Shown: positions 16,734 through 24,803 of the stretch, one piece after another
How positions within the stretch are numbered: position 1 is the first letter of the stretch
How the letters are laid out: every line of letters begins with the position of its first letter
Origin: CPC320 sp002684375
Lineage (GTDB): Bacteria > Pseudomonadota > Alphaproteobacteria > Rhodobacterales > Rhodobacteraceae
NCBI GenBank assembly: GCA_965662545.1
Contig: CBFIHZ010000010.1
Coordinates: 37,139-101,138, forward strand
Reading direction: 5' to 3'
DNA length: 64,000 nucleotides
Program-made: the position numbers and the translations under genes
The notes under the pieces: model-generated
What the model saw: the letters and a program-made list of their open reading frames with translations, nothing else
What the model was told of the DNA's origin: nothing
The model's database searches: none

Positions 16734-17594
16734 ATGAATATCTTACTAAGAGCGCTATTAATTTGCAGCATGCTGTTTGCCGGGCCATTGGTTCTGGCCG
16801 AGTCTGGCCAAACTGAAAAAACACAGATCGAAATAGTGCAGGCTGAAACAGCGCAAGCTGTGTTAGCCGCGCTGGCACTATCGGATATTATTGAAGTGAT
16901 GCGCCAAGAGGGGCTGGCCCAAGCCGTCGATGTGACGGGTGGATTCTTGCCATCCACAGCAGCGGTGGCGTGGCGACGTGATCTGGATGCCATCTACGAT
17001 GTCAATTGGATGAAAGCCACGGTGGCGGCGCATTTTGCGCGCGAATTGGGCGACGCGGATATGTCAGATGTTCTGGCATTTCTGACCAGTACGAACGGCA
17101 AGCGTCTTGTGGCCCTTGAGGTGTCAGCGCGCCAAGCAATGAGCGATGCCAGCATAGAAGATGCGGCACGGTCGGTCTATCGTGCCAGTGGTGACGCGTC
17201 CGATGCGCGTCGGGATTTGGTCGCGACCTTTATCAGCAGGAATGATATGGTGGCGGCAAATGTCGAAAGTGCGTTGCACGCCAGCTTTTCATATTATCGG
17301 GGTTTGCGGGAAAGTGGCGCGCTAGAGATGTCGGACCGGGAGATTATAGAAGAGGTTTGGGCTACCGAAGCAGAGACACGTTCCGATACCAGTGAATGGC
17401 TGCATGCCTTCCTATGGATGGCCTATGCCCCGCTAGATAATTCAGTGCTAGCGGAATATTCGGCGCTGTCTGCGACCGGGGCAGGCCAACAAATGAACAA
17501 GGCATTGTTCGCCAGTTTTGACCAAATGTTTGCCGAGATCTTCTATGCTCTTGGGCTGACAACGGGCCAAGCTTTGCAGACCCAAAATCTCTAG
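16734..17594 (+). CDS. Exported DUF2059-like protein
   Basis: About 286 residues with a signal peptide (LLRALLICSMLFAGPLVLAES). The mature part is all helical. Features such as ALALSDIIEVMRQEGL and LAFLTSTNGKRLVALE resemble DUF2059-type periplasmic proteins, whose role is unknown. GGAGGG lies 9 bases before the ATG at 16734; a second ATG at 16728 is only 3 bases from it and less likely. A 7-bp inverted repeat (CTCCGGT / ACCGGAG, 16674-16695) sits in its leader. It is transcribed toward rplU, but a 179-base gap separates them. Confidence 0.65.
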   Translation: MNILLRALLICSMLFAGPLVLAESGQTEKTQIEIVQAETAQAVLAALALSDIIEVMRQEGLAQAVDVTGGFLPSTAAVAWRRDLDAIYDVNWMKATVAAHFARELGDADMSDVLAFLTSTNGKRLVALEVSARQAMSDASIEDAARSVYRASGDASDARRDLVATFISRNDMVAANVESALHASFSYYRGLRESGALEMSDREIIEEVWATEAETRSDTSEWLHAFLWMAYAPLDNSVLAEYSALSATGAGQQMNKALFASFDQMFAEIFYALGLTTGQALQTQNL

Positions 17595-17773
17595 GCGGTG
17601 GAAAGACACTTGACAGGGCGGACGAGACGCTTATGAAGCATGCTCCACTTAGGGTTGGCTGTGGTCGACCTTTTTAGAGAAAATACGCAGAAAACTGCGC
17701 GCTGTCCGTGGTGGCTTAGGCCGAAACACCTTGTTGGGGACCAAAAGACGCGAGATTGATGAAGGAAATGACG

Positions 17774-18451
17774 ATGTTTGCGGTCCTGAAGACTGGTGGC
17801 AAGCAGTATAAAGTTCAATCCGGCGATATGCTCCGGGTCGAAAAATTGGCTGCTGATGCTGGTGAAACAATCCAGTTCAATGAGATTTTAATGCTTGGCG
17901 GTGACGCACCGGTGATTGGCGCGCCCTTCGTGGCAGACGCCGCAGTGCAGGCCGAAGTGATCGATCAAGTTAAAGGTGACAAGGTTATCAACTTTGTCAA
18001 ACGGCGCCGTAAGCACAGCTCGCAGCGTACAAAAGGCCACCGTCAAAAACTTACATTGGTACGGGTGACCGAAATCCTGAACAGCGGTGCGGATAAGTCC
18101 GGCGTGAAAGCTGCGTTGGGCGCCGGTTCTGTTAGCGCGTCTGCCATTGCGGCGGTTGTTGAGCCAGCATCCAAGACGAAAACGGCCAAACCAGCCGCAG
18201 CGAAAGCCACCGAAGCCAAACCGGCAGCACCAAAGGCCGGTAAGGCGGCTGCGGGCGGTGATTTGAAAAAGCTGTCTGGTGTTGGCCCGGCGCTGGAGAA
18301 AAAGCTTATAGCCGCAGGCGTGACGTCTTTGGAACAGGTTGCGGCTTGGACCGAAGCTGACGTAACCAAAATTGACGAGGAATTGTCATTTAAGGGCCGG
18401 ATTGAGCGCGAAGGCTGGATCGCTCAGGCCAAAGAACTGACGGCGAAGTAA
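17774..18451 (+). CDS. rplU: 50S ribosomal protein L21 with C-terminal helix-hairpin-helix extension
   Basis: A 225-residue protein. Residues 1-102 are canonical L21 (MFAVLKTGGKQYKVQSGD, and KRRRKHSSQRTKGHRQK), which binds 23S rRNA. Residues about 105-165 are an Ala/Lys/Pro-rich linker. Residues about 165-225 form a helix-hairpin-helix-like domain (LKKLSGVGPALEKKLIAAGV) of the kind found in nucleic-acid-binding proteins. The start at 17774 has AAGGAA 6 bases upstream; in-frame TTG/ATG codons further 5' lack family support. The extension more than doubles the usual length of about 103 residues. Confidence 0.95.
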   Translation: MFAVLKTGGKQYKVQSGDMLRVEKLAADAGETIQFNEILMLGGDAPVIGAPFVADAAVQAEVIDQVKGDKVINFVKRRRKHSSQRTKGHRQKLTLVRVTEILNSGADKSGVKAALGAGSVSASAIAAVVEPASKTKTAKPAAAKATEAKPAAPKAGKAAAGGDLKKLSGVGPALEKKLIAAGVTSLEQVAAWTEADVTKIDEELSFKGRIEREGWIAQAKELTAK

Positions 18452-18463
18452 GGAGCAACACCC

Positions 18464-18733
18464 ATGGCACATAAAAAAGCAGGCGGGTCATCCCGCAACG
18501 GGCGCGACTCAGCAGGGCGCCGCCTTGGCATGAAACTCTTTGGCGGGCAGCACGCCATGCCGGGCAACATCATCTGCCGGCAGCGCGGCAATAAATGGTG
18601 GCCGGGCGAAGGCGTTGGCGAAGGCAAGGATCATACGATCTTTGCAACTGTCGAAGGCAATGTAAAATTTCGTAAAGGTTTTAAAGGCCGGACCTTTATT
18701 TCGGTCATTCCTATGGCGGACGCCGCAGAGTAA
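18464..18733 (+). CDS. rpmA: 50S ribosomal protein L27
   Basis: An 89-residue large-subunit protein whose N-terminus reaches the peptidyl-transferase centre. It shows MAHKKAGGSSRNGRDSAGRR and the GKDHTIFATVEG segment. It begins directly with MAHKK, so there is no Firmicute-style cleaved leader. It lies 12 bases after rplU, the universal operon order. Confidence 0.98.
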   Translation: MAHKKAGGSSRNGRDSAGRRLGMKLFGGQHAMPGNIICRQRGNKWWPGEGVGEGKDHTIFATVEGNVKFRKGFKGRTFISVIPMADAAE

Positions 18734-18758
18734 CCCGACCTTTACGATGTAAGAATTA

Positions 18759-18790
18759 AGAGGGATCGGCGCTGGCGTCGGTCCCTCTTT
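18759..18790 (+). terminator. Probable terminator of rplU-rpmA
   Basis: AGAGGGA at 18759-18765 pairs with TCCCTCT at 18782-18788, with further partial pairing inside. Only a short T run follows. It is 26 bases downstream of the rpmA stop. Confidence 0.55.
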
Positions 18791-18995
18791 GCTGTTCTGG
18801 ATCGCGCGGGGATATGACAGGGGTGGCGCCGACCTGCAGAAAGGACAATGTCGTGCATTTTACTGTCAGAGCTCGTGGCAAGCGGTCTGCGAATAGATTC
18901 CACAATACCGAAAGCATGGCAGGGCAACTGTCGGTCTCTTACTCGCGCATTACACCTTCCACAGTCGCCTGCGCGGTGACACGAGGGTCGCATTG

Positions 18996-19598
18996 ATGGA
19001 TGTCTGGGTGCTTAGCTTTTTGGTGTTTGCGGTCTCTCAGGTCGGGACGCCCGGTCCAGCCAATATGGCGCTTCTTGCCACTGGTGCGCGCTATGGGTTT
19101 CGCGCCGCATTGCCGTTTGTTGCCGGTGTCGCCTTTGGTAAGCAATTGATTATATGGCCGATTGGGTTCGGACTTATGGGCTTGGCTGCAACTGCCCCGT
19201 GGTTGTTTGTTGCTTTGAAATATGTTTCTGCGGGTTATATTTTTTGGTTGGCTTGGCGGGTTGCCAATATGCGACTTGATCCTGCCGCGGCCGCGGCGGA
19301 GGCGCCTGGGTTTTTCGCTGGGCTTGCTGTGCATCCTTTGAACCCAAAGGCTTGGGCGATGATTGTGACCGGCTTCACCAGTTTTGTGGCCCCAGGGACA
19401 TCGGCGCTGGTGGCCACTGTAACAATCGCGCTGTGTTTGTTCGCGACTCAGGCGGTTTGCCACCCGATCTGGACTTACTTTGGTGACCGGATTGCCCGGC
19501 ATGTGTCGGGCACACCCTATGAAAGATACTTGATGTGGACCCTGGCTGGGTTAACCGTTTTGTTTGTTTTAATAGCCATTTTTGAGGGAGGATTTTGA
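18996..19598 (+). CDS. LysE/RhtB-family amino-acid exporter
   Basis: A 200-residue membrane protein with about five to six hydrophobic helices. The family signature is near the N-terminus (SQVGTPGPANMALLATGARYG), followed by a second motif HPLNPKAWAM. Such proteins export amino acids or related metabolites; the substrate is not deducible. The ATG at 18996 has GAGGG 8 bases upstream. Its TGA overlaps the ATG of the following GNAT gene, so the two are coupled. Confidence 0.88.
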   Translation: MDVWVLSFLVFAVSQVGTPGPANMALLATGARYGFRAALPFVAGVAFGKQLIIWPIGFGLMGLAATAPWLFVALKYVSAGYIFWLAWRVANMRLDPAAAAAEAPGFFAGLAVHPLNPKAWAMIVTGFTSFVAPGTSALVATVTIALCLFATQAVCHPIWTYFGDRIARHVSGTPYERYLMWTLAGLTVLFVLIAIFEGGF

Positions 19599-20140
19599 TG
19601 TCATTAGATTTATTTCCCGATCAACCAATGATCAATGCGCAAAGATTTGATCTGCGTCCTTTACGCGTCTCGGATACGGGCCAGATTGCCCTGCACAGCG
19701 CCGATTTACGGATTGCGCGTATGACGTCGCGGATTGCTCATCCGTTGCCACCCGGTGCGACTGCGGCGTTTATAGAGCGGGCCATGGGGACAACGCGAGA
19801 CGAGGATATCTGGGCGATTGACGGCAGCAAATCTGCGCGCCCTGATCTGATGGGCGTTATCAGCCTGAAACGTCTTGACCGCGATCAGTCCGAGTTGAGC
19901 TATTGGATTGCTGTGGCGTTCTGGAACACCGGCCTTGCCTCTGAGGCAGTGCAGGCCTTGATTGATACCAATCCGATGATGAATACAACGATTTTCGCAG
20001 CGGTGTTTCGCGACAATCTCGCCGCGGCACGGGTTTTAAGCAAATCCGGCTTTAGCTATCTTGGCGATGCTGAAACCTTTAGCGTGGCGCGGGGCGAAAA
20101 TGTGCCGACCCGGACCTATACCATCAAGTTGATCCCATGA
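19598..20140 (+). CDS. GNAT-family N-acetyltransferase (RimJ-like)
   Basis: A 180-residue acetyltransferase. Visible landmarks are the N-terminal strand QRFDLRPLRVSDTG, the central ELSYWIAVAFWNTGLASEA acetyl-CoA loop region, and the typical tail FRDNLAAARVLSKSGF. The acceptor is unknown; RimJ-like proteins often modify protein N-termini. GGGAGG precedes the ATG. It is coupled at both ends (TGATG with the exporter, ATGA with the next gene), forming a three-gene operon. Confidence 0.85.
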   Translation: MSLDLFPDQPMINAQRFDLRPLRVSDTGQIALHSADLRIARMTSRIAHPLPPGATAAFIERAMGTTRDEDIWAIDGSKSARPDLMGVISLKRLDRDQSELSYWIAVAFWNTGLASEAVQALIDTNPMMNTTIFAAVFRDNLAAARVLSKSGFSYLGDAETFSVARGENVPTRTYTIKLIP

Positions 20141-21189
20141 GCGGGGTCGAACCGGTCGCTGCATTGACGACCAAACGGCTGCAACTGCGGCCGCCTGTGG
20201 CCTCAGATGCAACCGCTATCACGGCCATTTTGAATGATTTTGAAATCAGCAAGTGGGTATCGCCGGTGCCGTTCCCCTACACGCGGGCTGATGCGTTAGA
20301 GTTTATTGCCAATGTTCGGGAAAAAGGGTCTGCCATCTGGGCGATTTTGAACGCCGACCGGTTGGTTGGGATGATTGGGCGCGATCCACAGCTGGGGTTC
20401 TGGCTTGATCCGAGATGCTGGGGGCAGGGGCTGATGCGCGAGGCGGCGCAGGCGGTATTGGCAGCATATTTTAAGGACCCCAATGCCGCGCCAGTGCCAA
20501 CATCTTACATGATTGGTAACACCCGCTCTGCGGCGCTGTTGCACAGCTTGGGGTTTTCGCGCCTTGTCGGGGTTGTTGCGATCAAAAGTTGCGCGCGCGA
20601 GGCTTTGGTTGACGCGCGCCAGATGGTGTTAACCCCCGAACAGTGGCACGCAGTTAACCCGATCGAGATCGCCACGCCTAGAATGCACTTGCGTCCCTTG
20701 CGCCCTGCGGATGCCACCGATTTGGCGCGCATTGCTGGCAACGACCGCGTGGCGCCAATGATGGCCTCGGTTGCCTCGCCGTGGCCCGAGGTAGATGTCT
20801 TGCGCTGGATTGAACAGCGTCGGTGGCGTGGACGTGTGGGTTTTTCCTTTGGCGTCTATGTGCCGGATGGGACCTTGATCGGCTCGGTTGGGCTGGGGGG
20901 CACCCCTGTCAGCACAGCGTATTTTCTGGACCAGCATTATTGGGGTCGGGGCTTGATGACCGAGGCAATGATGGCATTTTTGCCATGGGCCTTTGCGCGG
21001 TTTGCTCTGACTGAGGTGACGGCGGATCATTTTGCCGACAATCCCGCATCGGGCCGTATTTTGCAAAAATTGGGTTTCGTCAAAACTGGGTCGGCTCTTG
21101 GTGGGTCGGCCGCGCGTCCGGTCAAGGCGCCCACCGTTTCATACCGACTGCGGCGTGCCGATCTTGTGTCAGCGGCTGGCCGCGTCTAA
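20137..21189 (+). CDS. Protein with two tandem GNAT acetyltransferase domains
   Basis: A 350-residue fusion of two GNAT domains. The first covers about residues 1-165 (TKRLQLRPPVASDATAI, and FWLDPRCWGQGLMREAAQAV). The second covers about 180-350 (TPRMHLRPLRPADATDLARI, and YFLDQHYWGRGLMTEAMMAF). Both keep the acetyl-CoA loop (Q/R-x-x-G-x-G/A-like CWGQGL and YWGRGL). It overlaps the previous gene by 4 bases. Rhodobacterales often carry GNAT genes between rpmA and obgE; obgE itself is not found here. Confidence 0.85.
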   Translation: MSGVEPVAALTTKRLQLRPPVASDATAITAILNDFEISKWVSPVPFPYTRADALEFIANVREKGSAIWAILNADRLVGMIGRDPQLGFWLDPRCWGQGLMREAAQAVLAAYFKDPNAAPVPTSYMIGNTRSAALLHSLGFSRLVGVVAIKSCAREALVDARQMVLTPEQWHAVNPIEIATPRMHLRPLRPADATDLARIAGNDRVAPMMASVASPWPEVDVLRWIEQRRWRGRVGFSFGVYVPDGTLIGSVGLGGTPVSTAYFLDQHYWGRGLMTEAMMAFLPWAFARFALTEVTADHFADNPASGRILQKLGFVKTGSALGGSAARPVKAPTVSYRLRRADLVSAAGRV

Positions 21190-21429
21190 CAAGGCGCAGG
21201 GTGTAGCTTGCCCAAAAACGGGTCCGATCTCCGGGGTTAGAATATGCGATTGGGTTGTTTGTGCCCTTGCTGGGGCCAGTTGTGGCCTCGAGCTGACAAC
21301 AATGACGTAACGTAGTCTGCAGTTTTGGGGTTTTTGCCCCTCCGGTTTGTTGCGTTTGACTCTTGTAATCACGTGGCTTGTTTGGCACAGGATTGGAGCA
21401 GAATATTTGGGTTTTCTGAGGAGTAAATT

Positions 21430-22671
21430 ATGACGACCAAACAGCTTTATGATCTGGGTGACATGCCGCCACTGGGTGAAGTGCCGGAAAAAATGCACGC
21501 TTTTGTGGTTCGTCAGGATCGCTTTGGCGAGCCAACGAAATCCTGGCGGCGCGAAGTGATTGACACCCCCAAAATAGGCCCAAAAGACGTTTTGGTCTAT
21601 GTGATGGCCACGGGTATCAACTATAATAATGTCTGGGCCGGTTTGGGCTTTCCTGTGGATGTGATCAAAGATCGCCAGAAAAAGGGCGAACCGGAAGATT
21701 TTCACGCAGGTGGATCAGACGCATCTGGCATCGTCTGGGCGGTTGGCGAAGACGTTGACGATGTGAAGATCGGCGAAGAAGTTGTTGTCCACTCTGGCTG
21801 GTGGGAGCCTGAGGATCCTTGGGTGCTGTCTGGCAAAGACCCAATGCTGGCAACGTCGGTGCGGATCTGGGGTTACCAAACCAACTATGGCTCATATTGC
21901 CAATTTGCCCGGGCGCAATCGCATCAGATCAAGAAAAAGCCCGCGCATCTGACATGGGAAGAGGCCGGGTGCTATATGCTGTGCGCCTCAACGGCCTATC
22001 GTCAGTTGATGGGCTGGGCACCGCATACGGTTGAAAAAGGCGATGTGGTTCTGGTTTGGGGCGCCGCCGGCGGCTTGGGCGCTCTGGCGTTGCAGATTGT
22101 TTCAGCGTTGGGCGGCAGGGCGGTTGCAGTGATCTCTGAGGAAGATAAACGCCAATTCTGTCTTGATAAGGGTGCTGTCGGAGTGATCAACCGCAAGGAT
22201 TTTGACCATTGGGGGCCAATGCCTGATACAGCGTCACCAGAGTATAAAACCTGGATGGGCGGCGTGCGCAGCTTTGGTAAAGCCATCTGGGAAGCTGTTG
22301 GCGAGCGCAAGAACCCGAAGATCGTGTTCGAGCATCCCGGTGAAGCCACTTTGCCAACCTCTGGTTTTGTCTGTGAAACGGGCGGCATGGTGGTCATTTG
22401 TGCCGGCACCACCGGCTATAACATTACCATGGATCTGCGTTATCATTGGATGATGCAAAAGCGTCTGCAGGGTTCGCATTTGGCAAATGATGTGCAGGCC
22501 GAAGCGGTGAACGAGCTGGTTCTTGCAGGCAAGGTTGATCCCTGCCTGTCGGGGACTTTTAGCTTTGATGAGATTGGTCACGCGCATCAGTTGATGCACG
22601 ACAACAAACACCCCTATGGCAATATGGCCTGTTTGGTGAACGCCACTGAAAAAGGCAAAGGCGCGTCTTAA
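21430..22671 (+). CDS. ccrA: Crotonyl-CoA carboxylase/reductase
   Basis: A 413-residue MDR-family enzyme that reduces and carboxylates crotonyl-CoA to ethylmalonyl-CoA with NADPH and CO2. It is the key step of the ethylmalonyl-CoA pathway for acetyl-CoA assimilation. The sequence shows the family N-terminus (DMPPLGEVPEKMHAFVVR), the motif TGINYNNVWAGLG, and the dinucleotide fold VVLVWGAAGGLGALALQ near residue 207. The length fits. A 240-base leader suggests its own promoter, and a strong terminator follows. Other pathway genes (ecm, mcd, msd) are absent, but mcl1 lies 2.1 kb downstream. Confidence 0.96.
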   Translation: MTTKQLYDLGDMPPLGEVPEKMHAFVVRQDRFGEPTKSWRREVIDTPKIGPKDVLVYVMATGINYNNVWAGLGFPVDVIKDRQKKGEPEDFHAGGSDASGIVWAVGEDVDDVKIGEEVVVHSGWWEPEDPWVLSGKDPMLATSVRIWGYQTNYGSYCQFARAQSHQIKKKPAHLTWEEAGCYMLCASTAYRQLMGWAPHTVEKGDVVLVWGAAGGLGALALQIVSALGGRAVAVISEEDKRQFCLDKGAVGVINRKDFDHWGPMPDTASPEYKTWMGGVRSFGKAIWEAVGERKNPKIVFEHPGEATLPTSGFVCETGGMVVICAGTTGYNITMDLRYHWMMQKRLQGSHLANDVQAEAVNELVLAGKVDPCLSGTFSFDEIGHAHQLMHDNKHPYGNMACLVNATEKGKGAS

Positions 22672-22698
22672 GTTCTCCAACCGGTATGTCGGATTTTG

Positions 22699-22728
22699 AG
22701 CGGTCCCTTACAAGGGGCCGCTTTTTTT
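22699..22728 (+). terminator. Rho-independent terminator after ccrA
   Basis: AGCGGTCCC / GGGGCCGCT form a stem closed by a 6-base loop, with one T-G wobble, followed by seven T residues. It sits 27 bases after the ccrA stop and just before the end of the convergent Lin0512-family gene. Confidence 0.9.
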
Positions 22729-22742
22729 ATGGGGGCGCGTGT

Positions 22743-23105
22743 TTAGGTAGGGCTGAGTTGCCAGTCGTTTGGGTCAAGATCAAGACAGGCCTCGACCGCT
22801 GCCGAGGCGATGACCGACACGCTGCCACTGTCAGGATCGGTCACATTCTGTCCCCCGTGCACCACCGTAACAATGGCCTTGCCACGGGGCAGTTCGGCAG
22901 CCACAACAGCAGCATCCACACGCTCAGGGCGCTGGACCCCGATGGTGACGTTGACCTGCATGTCGCCATGCGCAAGATTCAGTGTGCGAAATAGCGTCAG
23001 CGAACTGTGATGCAGCGCATCCTGCACCGCGCGGCAGGCGGCTTTGGTGTAATCCTCGCCGTATAGGTCATTGCCGGCGCCAAGTTCGAGAATAAGACGG
23101 GTCAT
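22743..23105 (-). CDS. Lin0512-family conserved protein, second of a tandem pair
   Basis: A 120-residue protein (MTRLILELGAGNDLYGEDYT, then DALHHSSLTLFRTLNL) matching the Lin0512 family of small proteins of unknown function. It is about 35-40 % identical by eye to its upstream neighbour, including the shared DALxHxSL and GxxVTVxHGG motifs. It starts inside the neighbour's stop (4-base overlap), so the two probably form a hetero-oligomer made in equal amounts. Confidence 0.8.
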   Translation of the reverse strand: MTRLILELGAGNDLYGEDYTKAACRAVQDALHHSSLTLFRTLNLAHGDMQVNVTIGVQRPERVDAAVVAAELPRGKAIVTVVHGGQNVTDPDSGSVSVIASAAVEACLDLDPNDWQLSPT

Positions 23106-23500
23106 ACGCGGGCTCCTGCGGTGGTGGGCGCCGATGTTTGACGCTCCATATCAAATGAAACCAAAACGGCGGCATGGGCGATAATTGTTTTATCCGAGGT
23201 TCCTGCCGCTCTGTTTCGGGTGGGTTTGGTGATGTCCAATCCGCCGTGGGTGACTGTGACCGTCCCTGTTCCATAGGGTAAGACAGCTTTTACGGTTGCT
23301 GTGTCGACTTGATCGGGGTGTTGTACGGCAATTTCCACGTCGACAATCATCGCTTCTTTGGCAAAGCCGAACGCCTCGGCCATGCTTAGTGAATTATGCC
23401 ACAGCGCGTCTTTCAGCGCCCGAACTGCAGCTTGGGTATAATCGCCACGTCGCAGCGAGCTGCCCATCCCCAATTCCATAGCCACTCTGGTTTTTGCCAT
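23102..23500 (-). CDS. Lin0512-family conserved protein, first of a tandem pair
   Basis: A 132-residue protein of unknown function (MAKTRVAMELGMGSSLRRGD, DALWHNSLSMAEAFGF, TGTVTVTHGGLDIT). The ATG at 23500 has AGAGGA 7 bases upstream; an in-frame start at 23557 adds 19 residues not shared with the paralogue. Members form trimer-like ring folds related to dihydroneopterin-aldolase-like or YjgF-like shapes only by guess. No catalytic residue can be assigned. Confidence 0.8.
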   Translation of the reverse strand: MAKTRVAMELGMGSSLRRGDYTQAAVRALKDALWHNSLSMAEAFGFAKEAMIVDVEIAVQHPDQVDTATVKAVLPYGTGTVTVTHGGLDITKPTRNRAAGTSDKTIIAHAAVLVSFDMERQTSAPTTAGARV

Positions 23501-23778
23501 CTGTTTTCCTCTTTCCACCGGCTGCTTGATCGTCCGGTCCCACAGCAGCCAATACATTGCCTGTTGGCTCTGCAGCTATCTTGAAAGCAAAGCCGAGGCA
23601 ATGCCCGTCACTGACAAGCGATACCCTGCGGGAAGTCAACGGCTCACATCGAACAGACACTTTTAATAGCGTGATCCGGTACAGTAGGCTGATTTCCAAC
23701 CTCAGCATTTTGCGCTGGTTTAACTTCGGTGAGATGCTATCTGTGAACCCTGCGCTGGAAGAAAGGTGCTGGTCAATT

Positions 23779-24669
23779 ATGCAAAAACAATCCGCGATGT
23801 ACCTCATTTTACTGGGGGGAACCTGCATGAGCTTCATCGGGCTTTGCATGCGTTTGGTTGAGGCGGCCGATGGGTTCCAGATATTATTTTATCGTTCGAT
23901 CAGTCTGAGCCTGATGGTTGGCCTGATCTGTTGCCTGCGCCGCCGGACGGGGCCGGTGGATTTTGTCAAAAGTCTCGACCGGACGGATATGGTTATGGGG
24001 GCGGCTCTGGCGATTGCTTTTACGACTTATGTCTTTGCCATGCTGTATACTTCGGTGGCATCCACCTTGTTTATTCTGACTTCGAGCCCATTCATGGCGG
24101 CGATTCTTGGCTGGGTGTGGATTGGTGAAAAACCCCATCCGATGACTTGGATGGTGATGGTTGCTGCCAGTATCGGGGTTGCGGTTATGATCAGGGAAGG
24201 CGTTGCGCTGGATCGCAATTTTGGCAACATTATGGCGCTTGTTTCGGCGCTTAGCTTTTCAGTTATGTTGGTTCTGGCGCGGCGCAGCGGCAAAACCGAT
24301 GTGCTGGGGGGGACTTTTGCAGGGGGTGTTTTTGCCGTTACGATCGGGTTGGTGCTGTCGTTGATTTTCGGCACTGGCCTGAGTGTGGGCGGGTTTGATA
24401 TGGGTATAAGCCTGTTTATGGGCGCGTTCAGCATTGGGATTGGTATTGCGTTCGTGACCTGGGGGGCCAGCTATGTTCCTGCGGCCGAGGTTAGTATTTT
24501 GGTGCTAATCGAAAGCGTGTTGGGACCGCTATGGCCGTGGATCGTGCTTGGCGAGACCTTAAGCAAACACGAGGTCATAGGTGGTATGATCGTTTTGGGA
24601 TCGGTGGTGGTGTTTGCTCTTGTCAGTCGTAGGGATTCCAGAAACGCACAAGCCGCGTCGGTTCTTTAG
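23779..24669 (+). CDS. EamA/DMT-family transporter
   Basis: A 296-residue membrane protein with about ten hydrophobic helices in two EamA repeats. Landmarks are YLILLGGTCMSFIGLCMRL at the start, LYTSVASTLFILTSSPFMAAILGWVW-type helix ends, and AAEVSILVLIESVLGPLWPW in the second repeat. It exports small metabolites of unknown identity. The frame is open 74 codons further upstream, but those residues are not membrane-like, so the ATG at 23779 is preferred; its ribosome-binding site is weak. Confidence 0.85.
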   Translation: MQKQSAMYLILLGGTCMSFIGLCMRLVEAADGFQILFYRSISLSLMVGLICCLRRRTGPVDFVKSLDRTDMVMGAALAIAFTTYVFAMLYTSVASTLFILTSSPFMAAILGWVWIGEKPHPMTWMVMVAASIGVAVMIREGVALDRNFGNIMALVSALSFSVMLVLARRSGKTDVLGGTFAGGVFAVTIGLVLSLIFGTGLSVGGFDMGISLFMGAFSIGIGIAFVTWGASYVPAAEVSILVLIESVLGPLWPWIVLGETLSKHEVIGGMIVLGSVVVFALVSRRDSRNAQAASVL

Positions 24670-24759
24670 GAAAACGATTTTGATGACTTGCTTTAAAAGC
24701 AGATGTTTAAATTATTAATATATAACAATAACTTGAAATGCAATGCTAATCGTTTAGTT

Positions 24760-24784
24760 CCGAGCGGTTTCACGAACCACTCGG
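24760..24784. terminator. Hairpin between convergent eamA and mcl1
   Basis: CCGAGCGGTT at 24760-24769 pairs with AACCACTCGG at 24775-24784, with one mismatch and a 5-base loop. No T tract flanks it on either side. It may end both converging transcripts, but could be a simple 3' stabilising stem. Confidence 0.4.
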
Positions 24785-24803
24785 GGTAGTATTTAACCGG
24801 GGT

